DNA of 64,000 bases from Hermatobates lingyangjiaoensis (GCA_026182355.1 JAPFBL010001617.1:1488001-1552000); one strand, 5' to 3'. Counted from the stretch's first letter, positions 54,199-63,151 are shown. Notes: a model not told the origin generated them from the sequence alone. Program-made: numbers and translations.

Positions 54199-54311
54199 CT
54201 TGTGAGGTGGTAGAATAGGTTCGTTTTCTTCTGATCCACTTGAAGGGTGGGGTGACTCAGAAAGTGGAAACGGAGGCACTCTCCTCGGTTTAGGACCTGG
54301 TTTTCTCCTAT
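54199..54311 (-). CDS. BAZ2B: BAZ2-like host gene, exon c (basic AT-hook-like stretch)
   Basis: This minus-strand exon of 113 bases runs from acceptor AAATTTAG to donor G|GTGCAA. Two bases complete the split codon from exon b, then 37 codons follow. It encodes a basic run RRKPGPKPRRVPP followed by a Ser/Glu/Pro-rich segment (SESPHPSSGSEENEP). The basic run looks like an AT-hook variant (R-P/G-K-P core), the kind of minor-groove contact found in BAZ2 proteins; that is inference from the motif. The intron upstream begins only about 30 bases before a fragment of PLE family E, and a large PLE starts about 130 bases away, so this exon sits directly beside insertions. Confidence 0.8.
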
Positions 54312-54344
54312 CTAAATTTAACACATAAATAATGAATAAAAAGA

Positions 54345-54400
54345 TTTCACATAAACACGTGAAACAACAATCAATGATCAAACCACAATAAGAAATAATA
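54345..54400 (-). mobile_element. Family E tail fragment next to exon c
   Basis: TTTCACATAAACACGTGAAA, CAACAATCAATGATCAAACC and ACAATAAGAAAT are the E tail in minus orientation. The fragment is only about 35 bases from the exon c acceptor and has neither ribozyme core nor an adjacent TA tract. Confidence 0.7.
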
Positions 54401-54443
54401 ATTAAATTATATAGATATCGATAATTTAAATATTTTAAAAGGA

Positions 54444-54840
54444 ATGGTATACGGTCTTTCAGAAAAAACTGATGTTGTTAGCGTTCCTAGACGTTTTATC
54501 CAGGCTTATTCTAAGCTTAAAAAAGATAATACCATAAAAATCACTAAAGCCGATAAATCTAAAGTAACAGTAATATTAAATAAAAAAGATTACGTCGATA
54601 AAATAGAGAATATGTTAAATGATGAAAATGTGTATAAAAAGTTAAGGTCTAATCCTTTGGAAAGGGTCAATAGTTCATTTAATAAAAAAATTAAAACTAT
54701 CTTAAAAAATCAACCCGAACTTATTACTAAATTTATATCAAAATCCCCTTCTTTGCCATATATGTACGGGTTGATCAAGACACATAAAGATAATTACCCA
54801 ATACGTTTAATTGTGAGTTCGGTTGGTTTAAGTTCGGTTC
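54444..54840 (+). pseudogene. PLE RT N-terminal part
   Basis: An open frame reads VPRRFIQAYSKLKKDNTIKI, TKADKSKVTVILNKKDYVDK (the K-A-D-K-[SG] pre-RT block), IENMLNDENVYKKL and LPYMYGLIKTHKDNYPIRLI VSS (the Y-G-L-x-K-x-H-K motif, 54760-54815). It ends at S-S, exactly where the R-P-I-V-S-S motif sits, and runs into GTTCGG repeats. It is related to the RT text of PLE H (2.9-3.1 kb) but not identical. Confidence 0.82.
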
Positions 54841-54904
54841 GGTTCGGTTTAGGTTCGGTTGGACTAAGCTTTAATAAAAAAAAAAAAAAAAAGATAAAAG
54901 GGCT

Positions 54905-55315
54905 AACTATTTGCCATCGGGAGCGAAACTGTGCGGACGTCGAAGATGCCTCAGCTGTCCAATTATCAACCCCAACCACACTTCACAGCTCCCTCCCATA
55001 ACAAACACTATCCTGTTCCGATTGACTGCTCGTTTACCTCCAAGAACTGTGTGTACCGTTTGGAGTGTACCAAGTGTGATTCGATCTACGTAGGCCAAGT
55101 ATCCAGCAAGCTTAGTCTCCGCATGAACAATCACAGAGCTTCAGTTAACAACTATTCCGATCTTCCCATCGCCATACATGCTAATAGCCACGGACTTCCC
55201 TTTAATGAGTGCTACAGGTTACAGATTCTGCGACAAATCCCCTCTGACTGCAAAGATCTCATTCTCCGAGCCTCCGAAGAAGCCCATATTTGGTTGCTCA
55301 ATGCCTGGCCTTAAT
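54905..55315 (+). pseudogene. PLE linker and GIY-YIG endonuclease
   Basis: The first part encodes GAKLCGRRRCLSCPIINPNH (C-x-x-C-P-I-I-N zinc-like motif, one frame), then in the next frame NCVYRLECTKCDSIYVGQVS (GIY-YIG as I-Y-V-G-Q), SKLSLRMNNHRASVNNYSDL, PIAIHANSHGLPFNECYRLQ and ILRASEEAHIWLLNAWP to TAA 55315. All blocks are there, with one shift near 54950. Confidence 0.85.
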
Positions 55316-55800
55316 CTTAAGAGAAAATGTATTCGTTTCTTCAGTTTCTTCATTGTTTTAGTTTCTTGTCTCTGCATCTAGTTTTTATCTTATATATTTT
55401 TCATTTATTTAATTTATTTTAAGTTTTATTCTCTATTTTTTATTCAAGCTTAGTCAATAATTTTTAATTTTTATTTATGTAACATTTCTTCTGTTCATCC
55501 CTCAGTTTTTATTATTTTATTTGTTTTTGTGTTTACTATTATTTTTCATATTCATATTTTAATTTAATCTCAAATTGATTCTTGTCTACCTTATTCCCTG
55601 TGACCGGGTGCGTATGTGGCAACATTGTTGGTCTCCAACCGTCTCTGTACCAGTGCGCTTGGTTTCCCTCTCTTATCTCTCCTGAAGACGGTTCAACCGA
55701 AAATTAGAGACTGTATGTGTGTGGTTTTAATTTCTCTATGTTTCTTTATGTACATTGAACTGTATTTGTTTATTTTGGATCGTATTTTCATCGAAAAAGT

Positions 55801-56400
55801 ATATATATATGACATACACACGTGAAATAACAATCAATGATTAAATCACAATATGAAATGGGAAAAATAGACTAAGTTCTTTCAACCGTAACAAGTGGTC
55901 TTCGTCAGAGTCAAAAACCCAACTGAAACACCATATGCAGAAATATCTGGTGAAGGGTTGAAAGAGTGGGAGGGAAGAGTGGTATTTTAAAAGGGTGTAA
56001 AGTGCAAGAAAGGACAAATATCCAGAGAGGGATGTTTCGGGAAACAAAAGAGTACAGTAATAAAGAGTAAAAAACTATCCGCTAGCTGTCGAATATTATC
56101 GAATGCTATCTAATATTATTATTATAATATTATCCTTTATTGTTATTATTATTATATTAATAATAATATTATTATTATTCCTTTAATATTAATTATTAAA
56201 TAATTAATAATCATTAATTAAATAATTAATTATTTAAAGGAATATATAGTTAATAGGAATATTATTATTCCTTTGTTATCCTTTATTATTTAATTACTTC
56301 ATTTTTTATTACTTAATTACTTTATATATTTAATATTATTATTTGTATTCTCAGTTTTATTTTATTTTATCATAACTTAGTTCGTACTTTTCTTTATGCA
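55801..56400 (-). mobile_element. Family E end and AT-rich remainder
   Basis: 55815-56090 is an E end in minus orientation with core at 55880-55907 (CTGACGA, ACCACTTGTTACGGTT, GAAAGAA). 56095-56350 is an (ATT/TTA)-rich tract with internal inverted order (TAATTATTTAAAGGAATA and its complement). No coding is present. Confidence 0.65.
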
Positions 56401-56419
56401 TCAATTTCTCTGTTGATCA

Positions 56420-56820
56420 GATTATTATACCTTGAGTGAACAGTGTAATGTTAAGGTTATGTAGTGTTGAGGTTATTTGTAATGTTATCTTATCAGTCTA
56501 GTCGAAGGTTTTGTCCGGTTAACATTCTTGTTCCTTTAAATAATGTAAATTTCATTTTCTTAGTTAAAAAAATTCTTACTTTGTAAGTAATATTGTTTTA
56601 TGTATCTCTGAAATATTTCTGCTTGTAATATTCATAAGTTGTAACAATCCATTTTCATATTGTGTATATGTTTGATGTTGATATGTGATTTCTTATTATC
56701 CTTTGTTTGTAGGCCTATGAAAAAGGTTTTAAATAAAACCGAAACGTTGGCAACGAGAGTTTGATTTTTTATCCTGGAAAATTGACCGAACCGCGATTAG
56801 AGAACACACCTATATATATT
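56420..56820 (+). mobile_element. Solo family F2 end
   Basis: AGTCTAGTCGAAGGTTTTGT, TTAACATTCTTGTTCC and TTGTTTGTAGGCCTATGAAA, hairpin GGTTTTAAATAAAACC, GAAACGTTGGCAACGAGAGT match 46680-47010 at high identity. It ends at GAACACACCTATATATAT. As in all F copies the core has CTATGA. Confidence 0.8.
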
Positions 56821-57176
56821 TAAAAACTTTATGTCTGATTCCACTTGATTTAAATTCGTCGAATATTTTTCTACATTTCGAAATCTTTTCTTCAATTCAG
56901 GATTTAACTTAAAAATTAAAATAGCCATATTTCTTTGAATTCTTATTGAACATGTTTCGGTGTTACATCCACCATCTTCAGTAAAAAAAAAGATACAAAG
57001 CTACACATAACAAAATTAATGAACTGAAAGGGGATGAACAAGAATTCCTATCTTTGGGAACGAAATGTCATATAAAAGCAAAATTCAACATGATGAAGAA
57101 AAAAACAGAATTAGAAGTGCTATACAATTCGTTATTGAAATAACAAGATGACGAGGTAATAAGTATTCATCCCAAC

Positions 57177-59030
57177 TTGCACCACCAACTGAAAGCCGAA
57201 GCTACAAAACAAAGAGACTTCAAGCCAAGCAAAATACTAACGAAAAGGCTAAACATCGCAGCTAAACGGCATAGAGAAAACGCTGGCATAGTATTTAGAC
57301 GAGAAGACAAATCCAATACTTTCGTAATTCTAGATAGAGTAATTTATAAGCAAAAGTTAGATGACATTTTAAAAGATGAATCTAAATTTAAACGATTGAA
57401 GAAGAACCCCACTAACCAGCTAAAGATTGATGTCAATAAGCTCATCAAAGAAGCCAATAAAAATCAAGAAGTTAAGATCTTAGAACCTATCTTAGGCGAG
57501 TGTAACCCCGGTTACATATATATGGAAACGTCAAGATTCATAAGGAAGGTAACAACTTACAACCCATCAAATCAACACCCCAATCTAAAAGCTGGTCAGA
57601 ACGTTAAATAGTGTAATATCGAAATACTTACCTCCTAAATTCTTGCTACATTCGACAAATGATTTTTTGGATATAATACGGACCTGCAGACCCAAGGGAC
57701 TTCTAGCCTCACTAGATGAAGAATCTCTATTTACAAACGTACCTGTGATTGAAACAATTAATATCATCTGTGATGAGGTTTATAATAACGCTACTATCTT
57801 CCCTCCAACTATAGAACGACGCATATTAGAAACGCTATTGCAAGCATGTACAATGAAAAACCCCTTCAAACATATCGACGGAACGTTGTACAAACAAGTG
57901 GACGGCTACTTGCTAATAATAAGTAATCCGTCACTTTTGCTAATTTTTATATGTGCAATTTGGAGAGTAGAATTTTGAAGGAAGAGAAACCATACAATCC
58001 TGATATATATTGTCGCTATGTAGACGATTGTTTTCTAATGGTTAAGGACCTCGAAATGCTGCTGGAAATAAAAAGAAAATTCGAAGAGAAGTCGATGCTG
58101 AAATTTACCCAAGAGGTTGGTGTAAACAACAACATTAATTTCCTAGATGTGCAGATATCTGCAAATGATAATGAGTTATCAACAGCGATGTTTTCAAGCC
58201 AACACACAGCGGGATACACCTCAATAGCAGGAGTAAATGTCCCTCAAGATATAAATATGGCACCATCAAAACAATAATAGATAGAGCATTTAAAATCTCA
58301 GCAGATTGGGGTATCTTCAACAGAGTGGTAGAAAATTTAAAACAGGTTTTTATCAATAATGGCTATAGTAACAGTGAATTCGATAAAACTCTTAAAAACT
58401 ATATCAATCAGAAAAATGAGACAAATAGGGGAGATGAAGTAACACATCAAACTACCTACAAGATAGTAGGTACTACCTACAAGATATTAGGTACTACCTA
58501 CTATCAAACTGCGTACTACGAAAACCAGTTTTCTGACAACTATAAAACAGATGAAAGGATACTTAAAACAATATTAAAGAACAATATCAAATGCAAAAAA
58601 CAAGAAGATAGGATCCAACTTATTATTTTTTACAAGAGCAAAACCACTACGCAACTGATTATAAGGAACCAGCATGAGAAGGAACAGCCATTGAAACAAA
58701 CGAACGTAGTATATGAGTTTCAATGTCCACTAGGAAACTGTGAGTTCCTAAATTACTCATATAAAGGATCAACGATTACTACCCTTTCTAGGAGGCAGAC
58801 AATGCATTCGGTTTCAAGATCTCCTAAAGAACACCTACAAAAGATACATAAAACAAAAATTTCAAGGGAAACTATTGTTCACAACACTCAAATAATAGTA
58901 ACGGAAAAAGGACAGAAAAAAACTCAGGATACTAGAGGCGCTGTACATACTGGAAAATGATCAAACAATGAACGAGCAAAAAGAAAACTTTAACAACCAG
59001 TTGTACTTGTTTGGAAACCTAAGGCAAGTG
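57177..59030 (+). pseudogene. PLE L reverse transcriptase and endonuclease, broken
   Basis: Frames in order: VFRREDKSNTFVILDRVIYK (57291-57350), NPGYIYGNVKIHKEGNN-type text (57506-57560, RT motif 2), GLLASLDEESLFTNVPV (57700-57750, motif A with the S-L-D form). Then a deletion where motif B belongs (only SPTFANFYMCNLE-like remains at 57930-57965), CRYVDDCFLMV (58012-58045, catalytic YVDD intact), NNINFLDVQIS (58132-58165), FINNGYSNSEFDKTLKNYIN (58351-58410). The linker includes QEDRIQLIIFYKSKTTTQLI; the endonuclease has VVYEFQCPLGNCEFLNYSYK, GSTITTLSRRQTMHS, then EALYILEND-type text after a shift at about 58915. Confidence 0.88.
58446..58510 (+). repeat. In-frame minisatellite in PLE L
   Basis: ACTACCTACAAGATAGTAGG, TACTACCTACAAGATATTAG and GTACTACCTACTATCA form about 2.5 copies of a 24-base unit. 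The unit length keeps the frame, giving T-T-Y-K-I-V-G, T-T-Y-K-I-L-G, T-T-Y-Y. It lies in the linker between RT and EN, where the other families have no such repeat. Confidence 0.85.
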
Positions 59031-59169
59031 AAAAGGTTGATGACAACCCCAAACCTGCCCGTGTAACCTGTTTGTCGTGTTCATAAAACGTTCATTTACT
59101 GTTTATTATTGTAATGTGATTTTAGGTATCTAGATTAATTTTGTTATGTGTAGCTTTAATTGTTTCTTT

Positions 59170-59212
59170 TTTGGCTGAAGTGGTGGATGCAACACCGAAA
59201 CATGTTCAATAA
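59170..59212 (+). ncRNA. Hammerhead-like ribozyme, family L
   Basis: The core CTGAAG (one base shorter than its inverted twin, which has CTGAAGA at 56981-56975 minus) precedes stem II GGTG-GATGCAA-CACC, GAA, palindromic ACATGT and T as H17. The left, minus-strand copy (56955-56981) keeps the full core. Stem I is weak. Confidence 0.6.
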
Positions 59213-59403
59213 GAATTCAAATAAGAGTTCAAAGAAAGAAATATGGTGATTTAATTTTTAAGTTAAACCCTGAATTGAAGAAAAGATTTCGAAATTTAGA
59301 AAAATATTCAATGAAGTTAAATCAAGTGGAATCAGACGTAACGTTTTTAAATGCATGTATTCAAGAAAGACTGCACCCAACTTTTACGAATATATATATA
59401 TAT
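59210..59403 (+). pseudogene. PLE L N-terminal coding start ending in (TA)n
   Basis: After the ribozyme the frame KYGDLIFKLNPELKKRFRNL, EKYSMKLNQVESDVTFLNAC, IQERLHPTFTNIYIYI runs straight into the TA tract. It is the same N-terminal block as LFLKNCLAEQLVPRS in PLE H (2385-2430), where it is joined to RT. It shows that the PLE terminal repeat extends from the 3' UTR over the ribozyme into the start of the coding region. Confidence 0.75.
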
Positions 59404-59404
59404 A

Positions 59405-59592
59405 TTTCACTCAAAATTCGAAAAAACTATCCAAACTGGACGCAAATCAGCTCAAAAATGAAGAAAAGCAACAGACAGAGAAAGAGACACACTTACAAAC
59501 TCAAATTTTCGGATGATCCGTCTTCAGGAGAAAATAGAATGGGCGACCAAGCACGCCGGTAACACAACGGCAGGAAACCGTCCCGGCAACCC

Positions 59593-59600
<8 letters not shown>
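59405..59600 (-). mobile_element. Solo family O PLE end
   Basis: A close copy of 16570-16795 in the same minus orientation (core at 59507-59526). It is flanked by (TA)n on the left (59388-59405) and on the right (59594-59628), the right tract continuing as (GT)n to about 59659. Confidence 0.8.

Positions 59601-59659
<59 letters not shown>
59594..59659. repeat. Compound (TA)n(TG)n microsatellite
   Basis: About 34 bases of TA followed by about 32 bases of TG/GT. It is the only long GT run in the window. Confidence 0.95.
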
Positions 59660-59662
<3 letters not shown>

Positions 59663-60109
59663 ATATACAAAAATTAAATTTTTTTATCAGGAATCCGTTA
59701 GCTTTCCAGATCCAAATCAAAATTTCGAGGTGACATTTTGGTTTTGTTTGAAACCCTCTCCATATAAAGAAGTATGAAACTTTGTAAAGGAAAACTATGG
59801 ACTATGGTGGTTTAGATGTTTAAACAAGTAAATATTCTACATATCTCTTTGAAATTTCTAATATAATAGTTCCATAGTTCTCCTTTGGAACTATGGAACT
59901 ATTGCTCTCACCTCTCTGACACTGATTCCGAGACTGCAGGGAACTTTAATGAAACATGCCTACAAGATTCGCTGCTATTCACTTATATATATACTTGTTA
60001 TATTTATTTAGAAATAGTAAATTTAATAATATTTATATTTCCTCTTTTTCGTTAGTATTTATTTATTTTCCACAACGGCATATTGTTTATTAATATTAAT
60101 TTCAGTTTG

Positions 60110-61070
60110 TCACTTATTCTTAGTTTATTTTTCTTACTTCCCTTGAGCCAGGCACGCTTATAACAACACTGTTGTTCTCCAACCGTCGCTTCGCAAGAGC
60201 GCTTGGCGTCCCTATCTCTTCTCTCCTAATGACAGTTAAACAGAAAATTAGAGACTGTATGTGAATGTTTCTTTTACTGTTTACCTATAGTTAACATTGA
60301 AACGTTTGCTGTCCTTTGCGGATCGCTTCTTGATGATACTAGACGAGTATATACATAACTTAAACCATGACAAAATTATTCAGAAAAAAACGGAAAAATC
60401 AGAAATGTATTTGAGAAACAACAAATTGATAGACAAACATTATAGTCAACAATTTTCGGTTAAACCGTCACCAACAGAGAAAAAATATGGAGACCGACCC
60501 AGCACACCAGGTAAATGACGGGTGGAAACCATAGTGCAGTTACTCGTGCGACTGGATTAAAGGGCTAGTTAGATACTGGGCGAGAAGGAAGAAAGAAGAA
60601 GAGGAAAAGAAGAAAGGAAAAATCAAGAATGATATGAAGAATATAATAATAAAGGATTTTAGAAGAAAATTAAATAAAGGTGAATCACGATTAATTAAAA
60701 ATGACATATGATACCAACAAGGAAAAAGAACTTAAACGAAAGTAAGAGATAATTAAAAAAAAAAGTAATAGTGACAAGTCAATAATAATAAAACATAAAC
60801 TAAATACATGTAAAAGTAACTAGCAAGAACTACATAAAAAAACAGTTCCCACTAAAACGATCCAAGACGGAGAAAAAACGTTCATCATTAAATTTTTAAG
60901 GTGCCAAGAAAACAGATACACACACTTATGCCTCTAACTTTCGGTTCAAACGTCATCAGAACATGATGCATCAAGGGTGCATTTAGTCTTCCTCACTTTT
61001 CTTTTCTAATGAAGGTTGAATCAAAAATCACAGGTCTCTGTTTCCTCGTTACCTAAGTTCAATTCTAACA
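60110..61070. mobile_element. Decayed family B ends in inverted arrangement
   Basis: A plus-strand B module at 60170-60262 (CCAACCGTCGCTTCGCAAGA, CTCTCCTAATGACAGTTAAA, CAGAAAATTAGAGACTG) has a mutated core. A minus-strand B-like piece at 60440-60520 has TTTTCGGTTAAACCGTCACC. A further minus-strand core at 60939-60959 reads CTGATGA, CGTTTGAACC, GAAAGTTAGAGG and is intact in its invariant bases. The rest is AT-rich remnant. Confidence 0.55.
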
Positions 61071-61346
61071 TATATATGTTACTTATACTAGAATGTGAGA
61101 ACGATCCTCAGCGGACCGCTTTCCATTTTCCGCAATGGATGAGTTTTCAATTTGTACGCCTTATTTCTGTCCACCCTTCTTTTTTTATCAATCTCGTTTG
61201 TTTGTATTTCTTTACTAAATTTATTATTTCATATAAAAAGCAAAATTACGAAACATGAAATTATGAACCTCAGTGGGATTTTCATATACTTCCATGTGAT
61301 TTGCGGAGCTACATATTATAGTATAACAAGATATCACAAAAATAAA

Positions 61347-61433
61347 GCGTGAAATAACAATAAATGTTCAAACCATAATAATAAATATAAAAAAAATAAT
61401 AATTATTTCTTATTGTGGTTTGAATATTGATAC
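61347..61433. mobile_element. Collapsed family E palindrome, minimal
   Basis: GTGAAATAACAATAAATGTT, CAAACCATAATAATAAATA and the mirror TATTTCTTATTGTGGTTTGA, ATATTGAT form a hairpin of about 35 pairs with an A-rich loop. It is what is left of the E palindrome (compare 37256-37384) after loss of both ribozyme cores. Confidence 0.6.
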
Positions 61434-62203
61434 TATAATACAGAGGTTTATATAACTTCTTTGTGTATCATTTTCAACACCGGAAACAGAATTAATATTT
61501 TGATAATAAATTAAAGGGGTCATAACTATTTAACCAGGCTAAATGCTTCTTTTGAATAGGTTGCAACATCAATGACAGGAAAATCTTTAGACAAAACTCT
61601 AAGAGTCCTCACGAAAGCGCTCCCGGCTGCTTGTTGCACAAACAGATTTTAGGGTTGAAGAAGCATTCCTACGTAAAACTAATAGATACGCTTTAGTTTG
61701 GAGAAAATTCTACGTAAAGAACGTTTAAGAGAATTAGACAATTAAATATTCAAGTACTTCTTCCATTATTAACTAACTATACTTCCAACATAGTTAAAGA
61801 GGAGTAGTAGTAGATAAGAATGGAGGCAGCAATCTCGCTGCACTTGCATGTTTGTTCTTTTCGTTATCTTATTCATGATCTGCTGAAAGCTTTTCAACAT
61901 TCTTTGAGAGGTCAGTTCTGGGAAAATTTTCCTCTATTTATCTAAAAAAAGTGACCATACGACTCCTCTCCTCTCATCTATCGAGTAAAACCATCTTCAT
62001 CAAAGTGGTAAGTGGTAATACATTTTGATCTTTACAACAAGTTATACTTTATGTTTAATAAAGGCTTCGTCCATCAATTGGATAAATTAAGACTTTTGAG
62101 AACCTTAATCACTTAAGAGGCATGTTACCACACATTCAATGAAATACATGAGAAACAAAAATGATTATTGGTTTTAAAAGTTGATAGGACAGTAAATATT
62201 TAC
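61434..62203. other. Intron b-c, upstream part, nothing recognised
   Basis: AT-rich sequence next to exon b without transposon coding. No ribozyme core was seen. Confidence 0.5.
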
Positions 62204-62357
62204 TTCTGTCAGGTAGATCGAGAGAGATGGACTGCGATAGAGTGGACAGGGAATGCAGGGCGGAGTTAGCGGAGGGTGCAGAGTCTGGTTTGAGGGACAG
62301 GTTGAGAGGCCCGTCAGGCTCCACGGGGGATGCTCGTCCATTTGCCTCTCCGTCACC
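62204..62357 (-). CDS. BAZ2B: BAZ2-like host gene, exon b (PLNLS motif)
   Basis: This minus-strand exon of 154 bases has acceptor TTGCAG and donor GTAAAT. It encodes 51 codons plus one base of the next codon. The product is a Pro/Ser/Leu-rich, probably disordered segment containing EPDGPLNLSLKP, an almost exact CtBP-docking consensus (PLNLS). The region is clearly less AT-rich than its surroundings, as expected for coding sequence. The single leftover base joins with the two leading bases of exon c to give Asn, which supports splicing across the 7.9-kb intron that holds PLE family L and several ribozyme units. The assignment rests on phase and on the downstream MBD. Confidence 0.75.
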
Positions 62358-63151
62358 CTGCAATTATTTATAACAAATAATTTGAATTTCAACTTGTTGG
62401 TTCAAATATTATTTTTTTATTGGAAAATTATCACTGTCATGCTCTGGTCTTTCTCTGGCCATTTACATGAGTGACTTCAAGCAAAAATAAACTGAGTATA
62501 ATTAAGGACATTCAGTTGTAAATGTCTTAATTTATTTAACGTGTCTAAGCAAAAAGCAATTAATTCAAATATTTAAATTTTATAATTTAATTACAGACGC
62601 CAAGATTCTTTGATATACAATAGACTTAAGAAGATCGATACCAAAATAAAGAACACTCACATAACAAAATAACTCATATAAGAGATAACAGATACATAAT
62701 TTTTATAATTTTAAAATTAAATATGTATATTGATAAGGAAAAAATTTTCTGAAAAGTACTTACTATTTCAACAAGCAATTTAAGTAACGTGCTCTTAAAA
62801 AAAAAGTAATAAAGAATTGTCGAAGAGTATGAATAAGATACAATGCGACATTAATAAAAATCACTGTCACAAAAGTTATTGAGAAAATACCCTTAAGAGT
62901 AATATCTTTTTTCTAACACCAATCACAATTTCTTTTCAAATTTATAGGAACTGAAGACGTACCTAATACATCACATACAGGATGATGAAGCAACCCTAGC
63001 CAGTGCATTTGGAAGATTTCTTTTCGAAAAAAATCTTCAAAGATAGAATTTGTTGATTAATCTGAGATTATTAAAATGAATGATAATGATGAAACCAGAA
63101 AATAAAATGTTTGGTTAATTACAACTGAAACTTCTTTGAAGAAAAACTTAC

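Larger units (their letters stand above)
54430..55800 (+). mobile_element. PLE family I/B: RT start joined to EN, 3' end
   Basis: An RT N-terminal part (54444-54830) is joined, through a GGTTC-rich repeat and an A16-18 run (54822-54895), to linker and EN (54905-55315). A UTR and a B-type ribozyme module follow (55682-55702, CTGAAGA). It ends ATCGAAAAAG and (TA)n at 55800. The whole catalytic RT core is absent. It lies in the intron only about 130 bases from exon c. Confidence 0.8.
56826..59400 (+). mobile_element. PLE family L, nearly full length, with inverted left end
   Basis: The left arm 56826-57025 is the inverted copy of 59133-59345 (shared: CATGTTTCGGTGTTACATCC, GATTTAACTTAAAAATTAAA). 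Between them lie an N-terminal and RT region, YVDD-containing palm, linker and GIY-YIG, with frameshifts. After the ribozyme the right end continues into the N-terminal PLE coding sequence and stops at (TA)n (59388-59405). It is the clearest example of the element architecture in the window. Confidence 0.88.
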
